NCBI GenBank assembly: GCA_964608025.1
Contig: CAZSLO010000014.1
Location: 1 to 64,000 of the forward strand
DNA: 64,000 nucleotides
From: CAZSLO01 sp964608025
GTDB taxonomy: Bacteria > Chloroflexota > Dehalococcoidia > Lucifugimonadales > CAJWER01
Direction of reading: 5' to 3'
The notes beneath the pieces were generated by a model. The model saw nothing but the letters and a program-made list of their open reading frames with translations, made no database searches and had not been told where the DNA came from. Numbering within the stretch: position 1 is the first letter of the stretch; each line of letters opens with the position of its first letter. Position numbers and translations under genes: made by a program. This document shows positions 44,862 to 53,595 of this stretch, one piece after another.

Positions 44862-46313
44862 TTGCAAGATAGAAATTTGGAGTTATTGTTGGCCTCAAAT
44901 GACGACCTAGCCTTCGCAGGTGCATTGGAAATACGGCATCTTGTCCAAGAGAAAAAGATCTCGCCTGTCGAGATCACAAGAATCTTTCTAGATAGGATAT
45001 CCCGCCTGGACAAAAGCCTTAATTCATACTTAACAGTGGCAGAAGAGCATGCTTTAAGATCAGCAAAGACAGCCGAAAATGCAGTGATGAGAGGAGACAC
45101 GCTAGGCCCATTACATGGGGTACCTGTTTCCATAAAGGATTCTGAAAGTACGAATGGTGTTAGAACCACTTCGGGATCAGTTATATACCAGGATCGTATC
45201 CCAAACTGGGACTCACTTCCCGTGGAACGCATCCTCGGATCTGGGGCGATTATGCTGGGAAAGACAAATTGCCCAGAATTCGCCATGATCGGTGACACCA
45301 CTAACCTATTAGGTGATGCTTGTCGTAATCCATGGAACACCGCTTTTAGTTCGGGAGGTTCTAGCGGCGGAGGAGCGGCAGCAGTCGCTGCAGGACTATG
45401 TTCAATATCTCAAGGAAGTGACGGAGGGGGTTCAATACGTGGCCCCGCAAGTTTCTGCGGGGTATACGGTATTAAGCCAACTATCGGCCGAGTACCACGT
45501 CACCCCGGACCAGATAACCCTCCAACAATTAATCACTTCAGTCAACACGGCCCCCTATCCAGAACTGTACGCGATGCAGCTGTCTTGCTCCAAGTACTAT
45601 CAGGATGGGACTCTAGGGATCCTAATGCGCTGCGTGATCTACCTAGCGACTACCTCGCCGCAACAGATAAAGATATTAAAGGCTTAAAATTCGGTTGGAG
45701 CCCCGATTTTGGTGGCTTTCCAGTCAATTCAGAAATCAAAAATATCTCAGAGCAAGCAGCACATACTTTCGAGGATATTGGATGCACCGTCGCAGAGTAC
45801 GACATACGACTAGATACCCCTTCCGACACTTTCTGGACTCTAACTTGTGCCAGTATCTATGAGGGTTTTGGAAAGCTCTACGAGAAACATAAGGACATCA
45901 TGATGCCATATACCCGTCGCAAGATCGAAGATGGGTCTAGGGTGACCGGCGCAGACTATGTCCGTGCGTTGGGACAAATGGCAGTAATTAAATCCAAGTT
46001 CCAAGATAAGTTTGAGGAATTTGATCTACTCATAAACCCCACTACAGGAGTACCAGCATTCCCAGCAGGTGAGCCGACCACCGAAATAGAGGGACGGGAG
46101 GTTGACGAATTCGAAGGATACAATCCTTTCAATTTCAACGTAAACATGATCGGTTACCCAGCAGCAAGCCTACCATGCGGATTCACAAATAACGGTCTCC
46201 CGGTTGGCCTGCAAATTATAGGTAGATTTGGTGACGAAACTAGAGTAATCGCCGCATCCTCTGCCTTTGAAGCTGCGAAGCCTTGGGCCCAACACAAACC
46301 CACAATATCGTAG
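44862..46313 (+). CDS. Amidase-signature family amidase
   Basis: A 483-residue hydrolase with the complete Ser-cisSer-Lys triad: K92 (VSIKD), S167 (GGSSGG) and the nucleophile S191 in GSDGGGSIRGPASF. It hydrolyses a C-N amide bond; relatives include GatA, 6-aminohexanoate-cyclic-dimer hydrolase and aryl amidases, but the lack of gatB/gatC nearby and the catabolic setting argue against tRNA amidation. The start is TTG. It lies downstream of the third D-aminoacylase and converges on the M19 peptidase-like gene, 37 bases away. Confidence 0.93.
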   Translation: MQDRNLELLLASNDDLAFAGALEIRHLVQEKKISPVEITRIFLDRISRLDKSLNSYLTVAEEHALRSAKTAENAVMRGDTLGPLHGVPVSIKDSESTNGVRTTSGSVIYQDRIPNWDSLPVERILGSGAIMLGKTNCPEFAMIGDTTNLLGDACRNPWNTAFSSGGSSGGGAAAVAAGLCSISQGSDGGGSIRGPASFCGVYGIKPTIGRVPRHPGPDNPPTINHFSQHGPLSRTVRDAAVLLQVLSGWDSRDPNALRDLPSDYLAATDKDIKGLKFGWSPDFGGFPVNSEIKNISEQAAHTFEDIGCTVAEYDIRLDTPSDTFWTLTCASIYEGFGKLYEKHKDIMMPYTRRKIEDGSRVTGADYVRALGQMAVIKSKFQDKFEEFDLLINPTTGVPAFPAGEPTTEIEGREVDEFEGYNPFNFNVNMIGYPAASLPCGFTNNGLPVGLQIIGRFGDETRVIAASSAFEAAKPWAQHKPTIS

Positions 46314-46350
46314 CTCGTCTTGGAATTACCGTGTCAACTGAATTCAGAAA

Positions 46351-47454
46351 TTATTCAGGCAACCATTTGTCGAAAAATCGTTGCCAATTACGGTACATGA
46401 CGTTCTCGATATCTTCTTTAGAATATCCACGTTTATCTAATACATCAGCTACTTTTTGATAATCATTCACCGTATCAACTTCATAGGGTGCTCCATCTGA
46501 ACCACCTTGACCATCAGTATCTCCACCAATCGCAGAGTGAAGAGTATTGCCTGCCATTTGGCTAACGTGATCGATGTGGTCACAATAATCTTCTAATGTC
46601 ACACCTGAGAGTGGAAAAACATCACGTCTAGGAGGAATATTTGCCCAGTCCACACCTTCTCGGTACAGCATCCATGTATCCATCGAATGACCAATCACAG
46701 CACCTCTATCTATAATCCTACGAAGAAGATCATCTGGTATCTGTCGTTCCCCAGGGGTAATCGCACGACAATTTTGATGGGTAGACAAAACCGGACCCAA
46801 GAAATTATCCAATCCTTGCCTAGTAGACTCGTCAGATGTATGTGAAACATCCAAAATCATTCCAAGTCTATCCATCTCCCTTAGAAGTCCAACTGCATCT
46901 CCTTGAAGACCCCCATCTGTACCTGTTCCTGTTCCATGTGAATATCGGCTAACCCCATAATGTGAAAGACTCACTACCCTAAGACCATTTTCGTACCACT
47001 CATGTGCCTGCTCTGGCCATACTATAGGATCCGCACCTTCCATCCCAAGAATAAACCCCACCGGCAAATTGTCCCGATTTTGAGCCGTAGACCACATCTG
47101 CATATGTTCCTTGAACTCAGACTTGGTAGTGAGCATCCTGACAAAACCTCTCGTCTCTAAGATCCTATAATACGAAAGCTGCCCATGGGCAGCTGCATAT
47201 GAAAGCTCATCTGTTCTTACATCACCATGTTCATGTCCATCCCGTTTGATACAACCGAGAACCTTAACAATAGCTGCAGCTACTTCGGCCTTCCGCATCT
47301 CTGGAATCGTAGCCATAATCGCACTGTCAGGACGACCTGCAGTTATAGGGAAATCAGGCGAAACACCTCTCGCCTGGTCAATGGGAACTGTAAGCTCCCT
47401 CTGAGAACGGATAGCCCCGTTGGCCATCGGATAGTCGCCGTCTATAATTAGCAT
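46351..47454 (-). CDS. Membrane dipeptidase (M19)-like protein with altered metal ligands
   Basis: A 367-residue protein of the renal dipeptidase family. E139 (GMEGADP), H205 (LDVSHTSDES), H226 (STHQNCRA) and GGDTDG match the bridging Glu and second-site ligands. The first metal motif, normally DGHND, here reads DGDYP (residues 5-9), so both the first-site His and Asp are replaced. The enzyme may bind one metal or act on another substrate. TGGAG stands six bases before the ATG. It shares orientation with the DAO-type oxidase upstream, 101 bases away. Family members cleave dipeptides, including those with a C-terminal D-residue. Confidence 0.85.
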   Translation of the reverse strand: MLIIDGDYPMANGAIRSQRELTVPIDQARGVSPDFPITAGRPDSAIMATIPEMRKAEVAAAIVKVLGCIKRDGHEHGDVRTDELSYAAAHGQLSYYRILETRGFVRMLTTKSEFKEHMQMWSTAQNRDNLPVGFILGMEGADPIVWPEQAHEWYENGLRVVSLSHYGVSRYSHGTGTGTDGGLQGDAVGLLREMDRLGMILDVSHTSDESTRQGLDNFLGPVLSTHQNCRAITPGERQIPDDLLRRIIDRGAVIGHSMDTWMLYREGVDWANIPPRRDVFPLSGVTLEDYCDHIDHVSQMAGNTLHSAIGGDTDGQGGSDGAPYEVDTVNDYQKVADVLDKRGYSKEDIENVMYRNWQRFFDKWLPE

Positions 47455-47555
47455 CTAATACTCCAGATTGAGAAGGAATGACTTGTTTTGTAACGATTTT
47501 ATCTTGATTCCAGTATAGACCCGAGTTCAAACTTCGAAGGTTGTGTTGATGATGG

Positions 47556-48656
47556 TTAGAAACGAGTAATTTGGAACGAATCAATTGGGATATCCGTTTC
47601 ACCCGTTATTACGAGGTCCGATATTGCATTACCTATGGCTGGACCAATAAGAATACCTTTTTTCTCAGCAGCCGTTGCTAGATATGTACCATCTAACCCT
47701 GGTACTGGTCCAATTATTGGTAACCGATCTGGCGAAACCGGTCGAAGACATGCCGTCTGCCGGACAATCGGATGCCCGTCCAAAGAAGGCACCATTTTAA
47801 CGGAACGATCCATGAGTTCGTTACGTGCATCTGTCGTAAGCTCCAAGTCGAATTCCTTCTCTTCTTCAGTTGCACCCACCCAGACAAATCCATCTCTTTT
47901 ACTTACTACTTGCCCAGGCCCTGCAAGGTGATAACCCAACGGTGTATCCAGCTTCTCTAGATGGATGATCTGTCCCTTTAGCGGTTTGACAGGCACATTA
48001 ATTTCCAGCCAATTGGAGGCGCTGTTCGACCATGGACCCATAGCCACTACCACAGCATCGCATCCGATCTCCCTATCATCCAACTTGACCCCTGTTACTC
48101 CTCCTCCTGAAGACATAATCCCAACAACCTGACCATTCACTACCATCGCACCATGTGCCTCAGAGGCCTTTAGCAATGCGAGTGTTAATTTATAACTATC
48201 CAAAAGCGCCACATTTTCGAGCAGAACTGCCCCCAATATTTCCCTATTGACCCGGGGTTCAAGTTTGTCAATTTCATCCGGCTCAATCCACTCGGCTGTG
48301 AAACTTGTGGATTTCTGCCAAAAAGCCATTTTTTCCTTGCCAGCCACTAAATCGTCTACGGTGTGACAGAGTTCCAAATGACCAATCATCTCGATCTCAA
48401 TATCTACATCTGTCTGTGAATCCAACAAAGGCCAAAGCTGTCTGTGAATTTCAAATGAGCGTGCTGACAGAGATTCCATAGGACCCGGAATTCCCGAGCC
48501 TGTCAAAGGATTAAGTAGCCCTACGGCATAGCCCGAAGCTCCACAACCAACCCGCCTGCCCTCAATGAGCGTTACATCCACACCTTCACGAGAAAGATAG
48601 TAAGCAGTCGCACACCCCACGACACCACCACCTATTACTACTACGTGTTGTCTCAT
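47556..48656 (-). CDS. FAD-dependent oxidoreductase (glycine/D-amino-acid oxidase family)
   Basis: A 366-residue DAO-family flavoprotein. The FAD-binding motif GGGVVG (9-14) lies in VVVIGGGVVGCATAYYLSREG, with IEGRRVGCGASG next and a late VRQTACLRPVSPDRLPIIGPV block typical of glycine and sarcosine oxidases. It oxidises the alpha C-N bond of an amino acid, yielding an imine that hydrolyses to a keto acid. Together with the M19-like dipeptidase downstream it could degrade D-amino-acid-containing peptides. The start has only a weak binding site. A MocA gene begins the group upstream, 33 bases away. Confidence 0.92.
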   Translation of the reverse strand: MRQHVVVIGGGVVGCATAYYLSREGVDVTLIEGRRVGCGASGYAVGLLNPLTGSGIPGPMESLSARSFEIHRQLWPLLDSQTDVDIEIEMIGHLELCHTVDDLVAGKEKMAFWQKSTSFTAEWIEPDEIDKLEPRVNREILGAVLLENVALLDSYKLTLALLKASEAHGAMVVNGQVVGIMSSGGGVTGVKLDDREIGCDAVVVAMGPWSNSASNWLEINVPVKPLKGQIIHLEKLDTPLGYHLAGPGQVVSKRDGFVWVGATEEEKEFDLELTTDARNELMDRSVKMVPSLDGHPIVRQTACLRPVSPDRLPIIGPVPGLDGTYLATAAEKKGILIGPAIGNAISDLVITGETDIPIDSFQITRF

Positions 48657-48689
48657 TGAAATGGTATCACCGTAAGTTATTCCCAGACT

Positions 48690-49760
48690 TTATTGTGGAA
48701 CGTCTACCAGTTGTGAGCCCATTTGGTGAGACTTGAGGAAACCAGTAAGTATTTGCACGACCCAACGTGCCTCTTCTCCAGGCCCGGCGCTCTTACCTCC
48801 TCCCCGTTCTATCAATCTAATCATCTCTTCGTAGCCAGCAACATAGTGAGTTGCCTGATAGTCTGCAGGCACTAATTCTGTCGTACCTGCTTCACCATTT
48901 ATACCCATACTAGACGTAAGGGTTGCTGAGACAGAGTTTAGTTCAAAGTTGATTTCGCCTTTTTCACCTTGCAGGGTAAGGGTAGAAGTACTCGGGAAAG
49001 ATTTCTTGTTTGCATTATAAAACGCACGTACGCCATTCTTGAACATGATTAAACCGCTGGCCGACGGATCGTTTTCGGGCCGCTTGCCACCATCTCCCCG
49101 ATACTGGTCCCAATCATCAAACCCATCTTCCAATTTAGCCACTACCTGTGCAGGTTCATCCCCGGCAAAAAAACAGATGCCATCCAAGATATGAGTACCG
49201 TTCCGAAACATCATGGCTCTTGGACCACGCTGGCTAGCAATTATTGTATTCAGTTTTCCTATCGCGTCTTCATCAATCGCCTGTTTAATCCGATAATATA
49301 ATTGCCTCCATCTCCTTGTGTGGCCTATGCTAAGCACCACGTTGTTATTCTGGCAGGCCGTCAGCATTCGATTAGCGTCTTCCATAGAAGTGGCCAATGG
49401 CTTTTCGCAAAAAATACCTTTAACGCTATTATTGGCACCATCTACTACAATTTCAGCATGCCTGTTATCTCCAGTCGCAACCGTTAGGATATCGGGCTTC
49501 GTGTCAGCGATCATCTGTTTATAGTCAGTGTACGGTTTGGCCTGAGGCCATAAATTGCTCCAAGCATCTCCAAAGTTATCTAGCATATCTTGGACAAGAT
49601 CGCAGTACCCTACTACATCTATATTCGGCATAAGCGCCAAACAGGCAGCATGTGATGTGGTTAACTCACGACCTAGGGGACCAGGGAGACTCTGGCTAGG
49701 AACGCCCGACGCAATTCCGGACAGTCCAACCATAGCAACGCGATAAGTCTTATTACTCAC
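48690..49760 (-). CDS. Gfo/Idh/MocA-family oxidoreductase
   Basis: A 356-residue member, start GTG four bases after GGAGGTGA. The Rossmann region VGLSGIASG (11-19) departs slightly from the usual GxGxxG. E119-K120-P121 (CEKPLAT) and the HTRRWRQLY segment are as in the family. It is the first gene of a leftward group including the DAO-type oxidase and M19-like protein. The substrate may be an amino sugar or amino polyol given those partners, but this is only inferred from position. Confidence 0.9.
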   Translation of the reverse strand: MSNKTYRVAMVGLSGIASGVPSQSLPGPLGRELTTSHAACLALMPNIDVVGYCDLVQDMLDNFGDAWSNLWPQAKPYTDYKQMIADTKPDILTVATGDNRHAEIVVDGANNSVKGIFCEKPLATSMEDANRMLTACQNNNVVLSIGHTRRWRQLYYRIKQAIDEDAIGKLNTIIASQRGPRAMMFRNGTHILDGICFFAGDEPAQVVAKLEDGFDDWDQYRGDGGKRPENDPSASGLIMFKNGVRAFYNANKKSFPSTSTLTLQGEKGEINFELNSVSATLTSSMGINGEAGTTELVPADYQATHYVAGYEEMIRLIERGGGKSAGPGEEARWVVQILTGFLKSHQMGSQLVDVPQ

Positions 49761-50031
49761 ATTTCACCTCCATCAAACGGGCTTTAATTAACTTTAGTAT
49801 AGGCGTCCGTTACTAGAGTTATTAAACCTACAGTTCGAACATTCATTACTCAAATTTTGTATAACCTTTCAACCACCAGTAATATATGTGGCAATGACTG
49901 TATACCTACGAGTCTTCCGTGTGGAGAAAGTAGGGTCTACACGAATTTGTCGAAGAGTCTAGCATACAAATCTATAACTAGGGATATGATTTCATGATGT
50001 GTAGGAACGATGTTATAGGTAAATCCCTACC

Positions 50032-50904
50032 GTGAAGATTCACTTGGTAGATACAACATATGAGCTATTTAGGTCGTACTTCGGCAAGCCACGTGTTACA
50101 ACAGATGAAGGCAAAGAGGTTGGCGCAGTACGAGGATTGATACAAACTCTACTTCTATTGCTGAGAGAAGAAGGAGCCACTCATGTGGCCTGCGCATTCG
50201 ACCACGTTATAGAATCTTTCCGCAATGATCTATTTTCTGGATATAAAACATCCGAAGGCCTTCCACCAGATCTCCTAGGCCAATTCTATCTGGCAGAACA
50301 AGTGGTCAGGTCCTTAGGAATCATCGTTTGGCCGATGGAAGAGTTCGAGGCGGATGATGCCATAGCTACAGCAGCAGTTCATCTTGCTGTTGATAAAGAA
50401 GTAAAACAGGTAGTTATATGTTCACCTGACAAGGACCTAATGCAAGTAGTACAAGGGAACACGATTGTCTGTCTCGACAGACGCCGCAAGAAATTGTATG
50501 ACCTGGACCGAGTCCGTGAAAAATTAGGAGTGCACCCTGCATCGATCCCCGACTACCTAGCTCTAGTGGGAGATCCCGCAGATGGGATTCCTGGAATAAA
50601 ACGCTGGGGTAACAAGTCCACCGCAAAAGTTTTATCCGAGTATCATAAGATCGAATCAATCCCAAACAACTATGATGAGTGGACGGTTAAACCACGCGGC
50701 GCAAAGTCAATGTCCACAGCTCTTGAAGAACGTCGCACCGATGCGATGCTCTATAAATCACTTACACGACTAAGGCTGGACGTACCATTGACAGAATCTA
50801 AAGATGACCTCGAATGGAAAGGTGCAAACCAAACCGAATACGAAGCCTTATGTACAGCATTAGGATTCCAGAATCTCAAGAATCTTCCTCACCGTTGGCG
50901 GTGA
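50032..50904 (+). CDS. Stand-alone 5'-3' exonuclease (FEN/Pol I N-terminal type)
   Basis: A 290-residue nuclease of the family that forms the N-terminal domain of DNA polymerase I. D7 (HLVDTTY), the FDH segment (57-59), EADDAIATAA with paired aspartates, SPDKDLMQVV and the helix-hairpin-helix region GDPADGIPGIKRWGNKSTA are visible. These acidic residues bind two metals for flap or RNA primer removal. The GTG start has a weak binding site. No polymerase domain follows. It is convergent with the SDR gene, with an inverted repeat in the gap. Confidence 0.93.
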   Translation: MKIHLVDTTYELFRSYFGKPRVTTDEGKEVGAVRGLIQTLLLLLREEGATHVACAFDHVIESFRNDLFSGYKTSEGLPPDLLGQFYLAEQVVRSLGIIVWPMEEFEADDAIATAAVHLAVDKEVKQVVICSPDKDLMQVVQGNTIVCLDRRRKKLYDLDRVREKLGVHPASIPDYLALVGDPADGIPGIKRWGNKSTAKVLSEYHKIESIPNNYDEWTVKPRGAKSMSTALEERRTDAMLYKSLTRLRLDVPLTESKDDLEWKGANQTEYEALCTALGFQNLKNLPHRWR

Positions 50905-50907
50905 ATT

Positions 50908-50938
50908 TAATATCTGAATAAGATGTTGCCAGATATTA
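50908..50938. terminator. Inverted repeat between convergent genes, possible terminator
   Basis: TAATATCTG at 50908-50916 and CAGATATTA at 50930-50938 form a perfect nine-base stem with a 13-base loop, just after the exonuclease stop and before the SDR stop. The stem is AT-rich and lacks a uridine tract, so it may instead be a protein-binding or RNA-stability element. Confidence 0.35.
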
Positions 50939-50972
50939 GATCAAGCCCACAACAACAATCTCAATACAATCT

Positions 50973-51734
50973 TTAACCAACACCTCCACCATCCATTATC
51001 AACGGAGTACCCGTAACAAAAGATGCTTCATCTGAAGCCAAAAAAAGTGCCCCGTAGGCAATCTCCGAGGGCAACGCTACCCGTTTGAGATAACTCGATT
51101 CAGAAGCATCACGGTCGTAATCCTCCATGGAGGCCTTAATAAAAGTGCGATGTCTTTCAGAAGCTTGCGTCTTAACTGCACCTGGGCAAACACAGTTCAC
51201 GCGTATGTTATGCGGGGCAAGATCCAACGCAAGACAGCGGGTGAGCTGAAGTAGAGCACCCTTAGAAGAATTGTAAGGTATGAATGCTGGCTGAGCTATA
51301 AAGCTACTAACTGATGCTATGTTGACTATGGAACCACCCCCAGCTGTTTTCATATGTGGCACAACATTCCTGACCGCGTTGGCAGGGCCAATAACATTTA
51401 CCCCCATAACGCGTTCCCAATCAGATGGCGTAACTTCTTCTATCAAACCAAACACAAATGCAGCTGCATCATTTACTAAGATGTCGACTTTTCCAAATGC
51501 ACGGACAGCAGAGTCAACCATCGATTCGATATCTGCCTCCACAGAGACATCTGTTTTCAAAAAAGTGGCGGTGCCGTCCGTCTCCTGTATTCTTCGTAGT
51601 GTCTCTTGTCCTCCATCTACATCGATATCAGCTATAGCAATTTGTGCTCCCTCCTTCGAAAACAGTTCGCAGATTGCACGCCCGATACCGTTTGCTCCGC
51701 CTGTTACTATTGCCACCTTGTCTTTAAGTCTCAT
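50973..51734 (-). CDS. Short-chain dehydrogenase/reductase
   Basis: A classical SDR of 253 residues. The frame opens at ATG 51746, but that codon overlaps the GGAGG used by the ATG at 51734, five bases on, so I take 51734. Motifs: TGGANGIG (11-18), NDAA near 88-91, serines S141/S143 (IASVSS) and Y154-x-x-x-K158 (YNSSK). It oxidises an alcohol with NAD(P). In this locus, with a rhamnose mutarotase upstream, it could be an L-fucose/L-rhamnose or 2-keto-3-deoxy sugar-acid dehydrogenase, which are SDR enzymes; that is inference from context. Confidence 0.92.
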   Translation of the reverse strand: MRLKDKVAIVTGGANGIGRAICELFSKEGAQIAIADIDVDGGQETLRRIQETDGTATFLKTDVSVEADIESMVDSAVRAFGKVDILVNDAAAFVFGLIEEVTPSDWERVMGVNVIGPANAVRNVVPHMKTAGGGSIVNIASVSSFIAQPAFIPYNSSKGALLQLTRCLALDLAPHNIRVNCVCPGAVKTQASERHRTFIKASMEDYDRDASESSYLKRVALPSEIAYGALFLASDEASFVTGTPLIMDGGGVG

Positions 51735-51800
51735 CTTAACCTCCATTCATTCTAAGGATCTTCTTTATTAGTAAGCCGGTTTCCATTCTAATTCACCGTA

Positions 51801-52124
51801 TCAGTCTAGATGAAAAACTTCTTCTAGTTCCAGAAGCATTTGGTCTGGGTGAGCACCGGGTGGAATCTCAAAAAATGGTGCCATTAATTCCTGCCACTGG
51901 CGATTAGCATCCTCGGATTCCATACCCACCAGTGATGCCTCTAAGCTATCTGTCGCTTCAAAGTACCCGAAGAGGAGGCCATCTTCTCGCATAAATAGGG
52001 AATAGTTGTGCCAGCCGTTTCGTGAAAGGGCTTCGAGCATGTCAGGCCATACGGCTCCATGGTATTCCTTGTATTCATCCAAACGATCGTCCTTGACCTT
52101 TAATAAAAACCCTATCCGCTTGAT
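51801..52124 (-). CDS. rhaM: L-rhamnose mutarotase-family protein with ATC start
   Basis: The downstream part (EYKEYHGAVWPDMLEAL, GWHNYSLFM, LFGYFEA, and WQELMAPFF near the end) identifies RhaM, which interconverts the anomers of L-rhamnose or a related sugar. A TTG at 52082 would give only 93 residues and lose the first strand. The frame continues upstream as IKRIGFLLKVKDDRLDEY, which matches the family's normal N-terminus where the first residue is Met. At that position the codon is ATC (52122-52124), six bases after AGGAGG. Either ATC is the start, or one base is a variant or error, making 107 residues. It lies 18 bases after the methyltransferase gene. Confidence 0.85.
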   Translation of the reverse strand: MKRIGFLLKVKDDRLDEYKEYHGAVWPDMLEALSRNGWHNYSLFMREDGLLFGYFEATDSLEASLVGMESEDANRQWQELMAPFFEIPPGAHPDQMLLELEEVFHLD

Positions 52125-52142
52125 GTGAATCCTCCTTTTTGT

Positions 52143-52712
52143 TCAGCGTTTTTTAGCGATCGCTTTGTACTGACGATCTGAGGCATAGTAAGGACCGTCA
52201 CAAACTAATCCGACTTGGCTTGCGATGTCGAAAAGAGAATTGTAAGAAATCCCAGTCGTCGATTGATGTTCGGCTTTCCATTGAATAAACATAACGGCGC
52301 CGTTAGGACGCAGGATTCGGGCGACATCACGGATAATAGATATCCTATCTTCATGTGTTTCCCGATAATGCATGACTAGGGCACATACTACGTAGTGAGC
52401 CGTCGAGTCTGGCACCGGAGCTGAAATTCCATCACTCAATCCTAACTCCACATTGGTAAATCCAGCATCACTGACCTTTTTTGCCGCGAAAGATACCATA
52501 CTCGATTCTATGTCTATTCCAAATACTCGACCAGTTGGGCCAACCATCTGGGCTGCTGCTAGCGTGAAATATCCCGGCCCACAACCGTAATCCACAACCG
52601 TTTGTCCTGATCTGATACCAAGGTCTGCGAGTATTTCCTTGGGGTCAACTCCATCGAGCCTATTTTCATCCAGAAGGGTGTTTATCCAATCCGCATCGTA
52701 TCTAGCACTCAT
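52143..52712 (-). CDS. Class I SAM-dependent methyltransferase
   Basis: A 189-residue methyltransferase with motif I VVDYGCGPGYFTLAAA (about 38-53), acidic motif II GIDIESSM (64-71), and an ALVMHYRETHEDRISIIRDVARILRPNG block as in the Ubie/COQ5-like group. The substrate is not identifiable. GAGGTT lies ten bases before the ATG. The rhamnose mutarotase gene follows 18 bases later on the same strand, and its ribosome binding site lies just after this gene's stop, so the two are co-transcribed. Confidence 0.9.
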   Translation of the reverse strand: MSARYDADWINTLLDENRLDGVDPKEILADLGIRSGQTVVDYGCGPGYFTLAAAQMVGPTGRVFGIDIESSMVSFAAKKVSDAGFTNVELGLSDGISAPVPDSTAHYVVCALVMHYRETHEDRISIIRDVARILRPNGAVMFIQWKAEHQSTTGISYNSLFDIASQVGLVCDGPYYASDRQYKAIAKKR

Positions 52713-52939
52713 ATCTAGTCTAACCTCGCAACCTTGATCCTATTATTGTGCCAGGCAACCAACAAGGCAATATCGTCTCCGTACAGACTGAGGTCAATCG
52801 GCACATTCAATGTAGTCCCAAACTATTCCCGAAAGCCCACTTGCAGGGACGTCTTTTGCAAGTACATTTCCTCATCGATACTGGGATGCACCACCTCTTA
52901 AGACAGAAACCAATCTTGGCCATATATAATTTTTTACAT

Positions 52940-53593
52940 TTATCCCTGAAACAGCGCAATATTTCCTTGTATCAATACAGACTGCCAACCATGTTTTTCC
53001 GCGATCCAATTCATGGTATCTACGGAATAAAAGGCTATGTGTGTAGGATCCCTGTGGTAGTACCACCCTGGGAATTTCGACCAATCCTCAATCATCGCTG
53101 TCATTATTCCTACCCAGCCTGACGGCTTTAATATCCTTTCAAACACAGTGAAGTCTAACGCAGGATTTTCGAAATGTTCTACAGTCTCGGTACAGACTAT
53201 GAAATCATACGAATCATCCAATACAGCCATATCTGGAGAAAAATACTTGTCGTAGACAAAGACTTCAAATCCATCGTCTTCCATCATCGCAGCAAGGGCA
53301 GGTCCTGGACCCGCACCATAATCTAATCCCTTGGATCCGGTCCGAAGATAAGGTCGAAATCTTTCCCATAATCTGTTGAGGAAAGCCCGGTAATCTTCGG
53401 AGTCAGGATCGTTGTTATGTTCCAGATAGCGCTTTTTCTCGGCTTCTGGCCCCACGTGGAATCGCCTTGGTACTGAAACCAAATCGCAGGATGTGCAGCG
53501 CATAAAATCTCTGTTCATTGCGCGATCACGGACTTCGTGGAACAAGACCGTTGCCTCGGAAAAGCATAGGGGACAGTAGTCATTAAAGCCCAA
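52940..53593 (-). CDS. SAM-dependent methyltransferase with N-terminal zinc-finger-like motif
   Basis: A 217-residue protein starting at TTG eight bases after GGAG. Residues 7-38 hold a CPLC...CTSC pair, a treble-clef-like zinc site seen in a group of Methyltransf_23-type enzymes. The methyltransferase domain follows with LDYGAGPGPALAAM (about 92-105) and TETVEHFENPALDF; members of this group act on sugars or polyketides in surface glycan or natural-product loci. It begins two bases after the stop of the MocA-AKR fusion gene and is therefore translationally coupled to it. Confidence 0.85.
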   Translation of the reverse strand: MGFNDYCPLCFSEATVLFHEVRDRAMNRDFMRCTSCDLVSVPRRFHVGPEAEKKRYLEHNNDPDSEDYRAFLNRLWERFRPYLRTGSKGLDYGAGPGPALAAMMEDDGFEVFVYDKYFSPDMAVLDDSYDFIVCTETVEHFENPALDFTVFERILKPSGWVGIMTAMIEDWSKFPGWYYHRDPTHIAFYSVDTMNWIAEKHGWQSVLIQGNIALFQG

Positions 53594-53595
53594 GA

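Noticed and set aside
44843..45340. 165-codon minus-strand open frame
   Set aside because: Lies opposite the amidase N-terminal half, which has a full catalytic triad; no start signal or domain on the minus strand.
46338..46347. Palindrome CTGAATTCAG between convergent genes as a terminator
   Set aside because: Only ten bases with no loop; too short to fold as a hairpin and no uridine tract follows.
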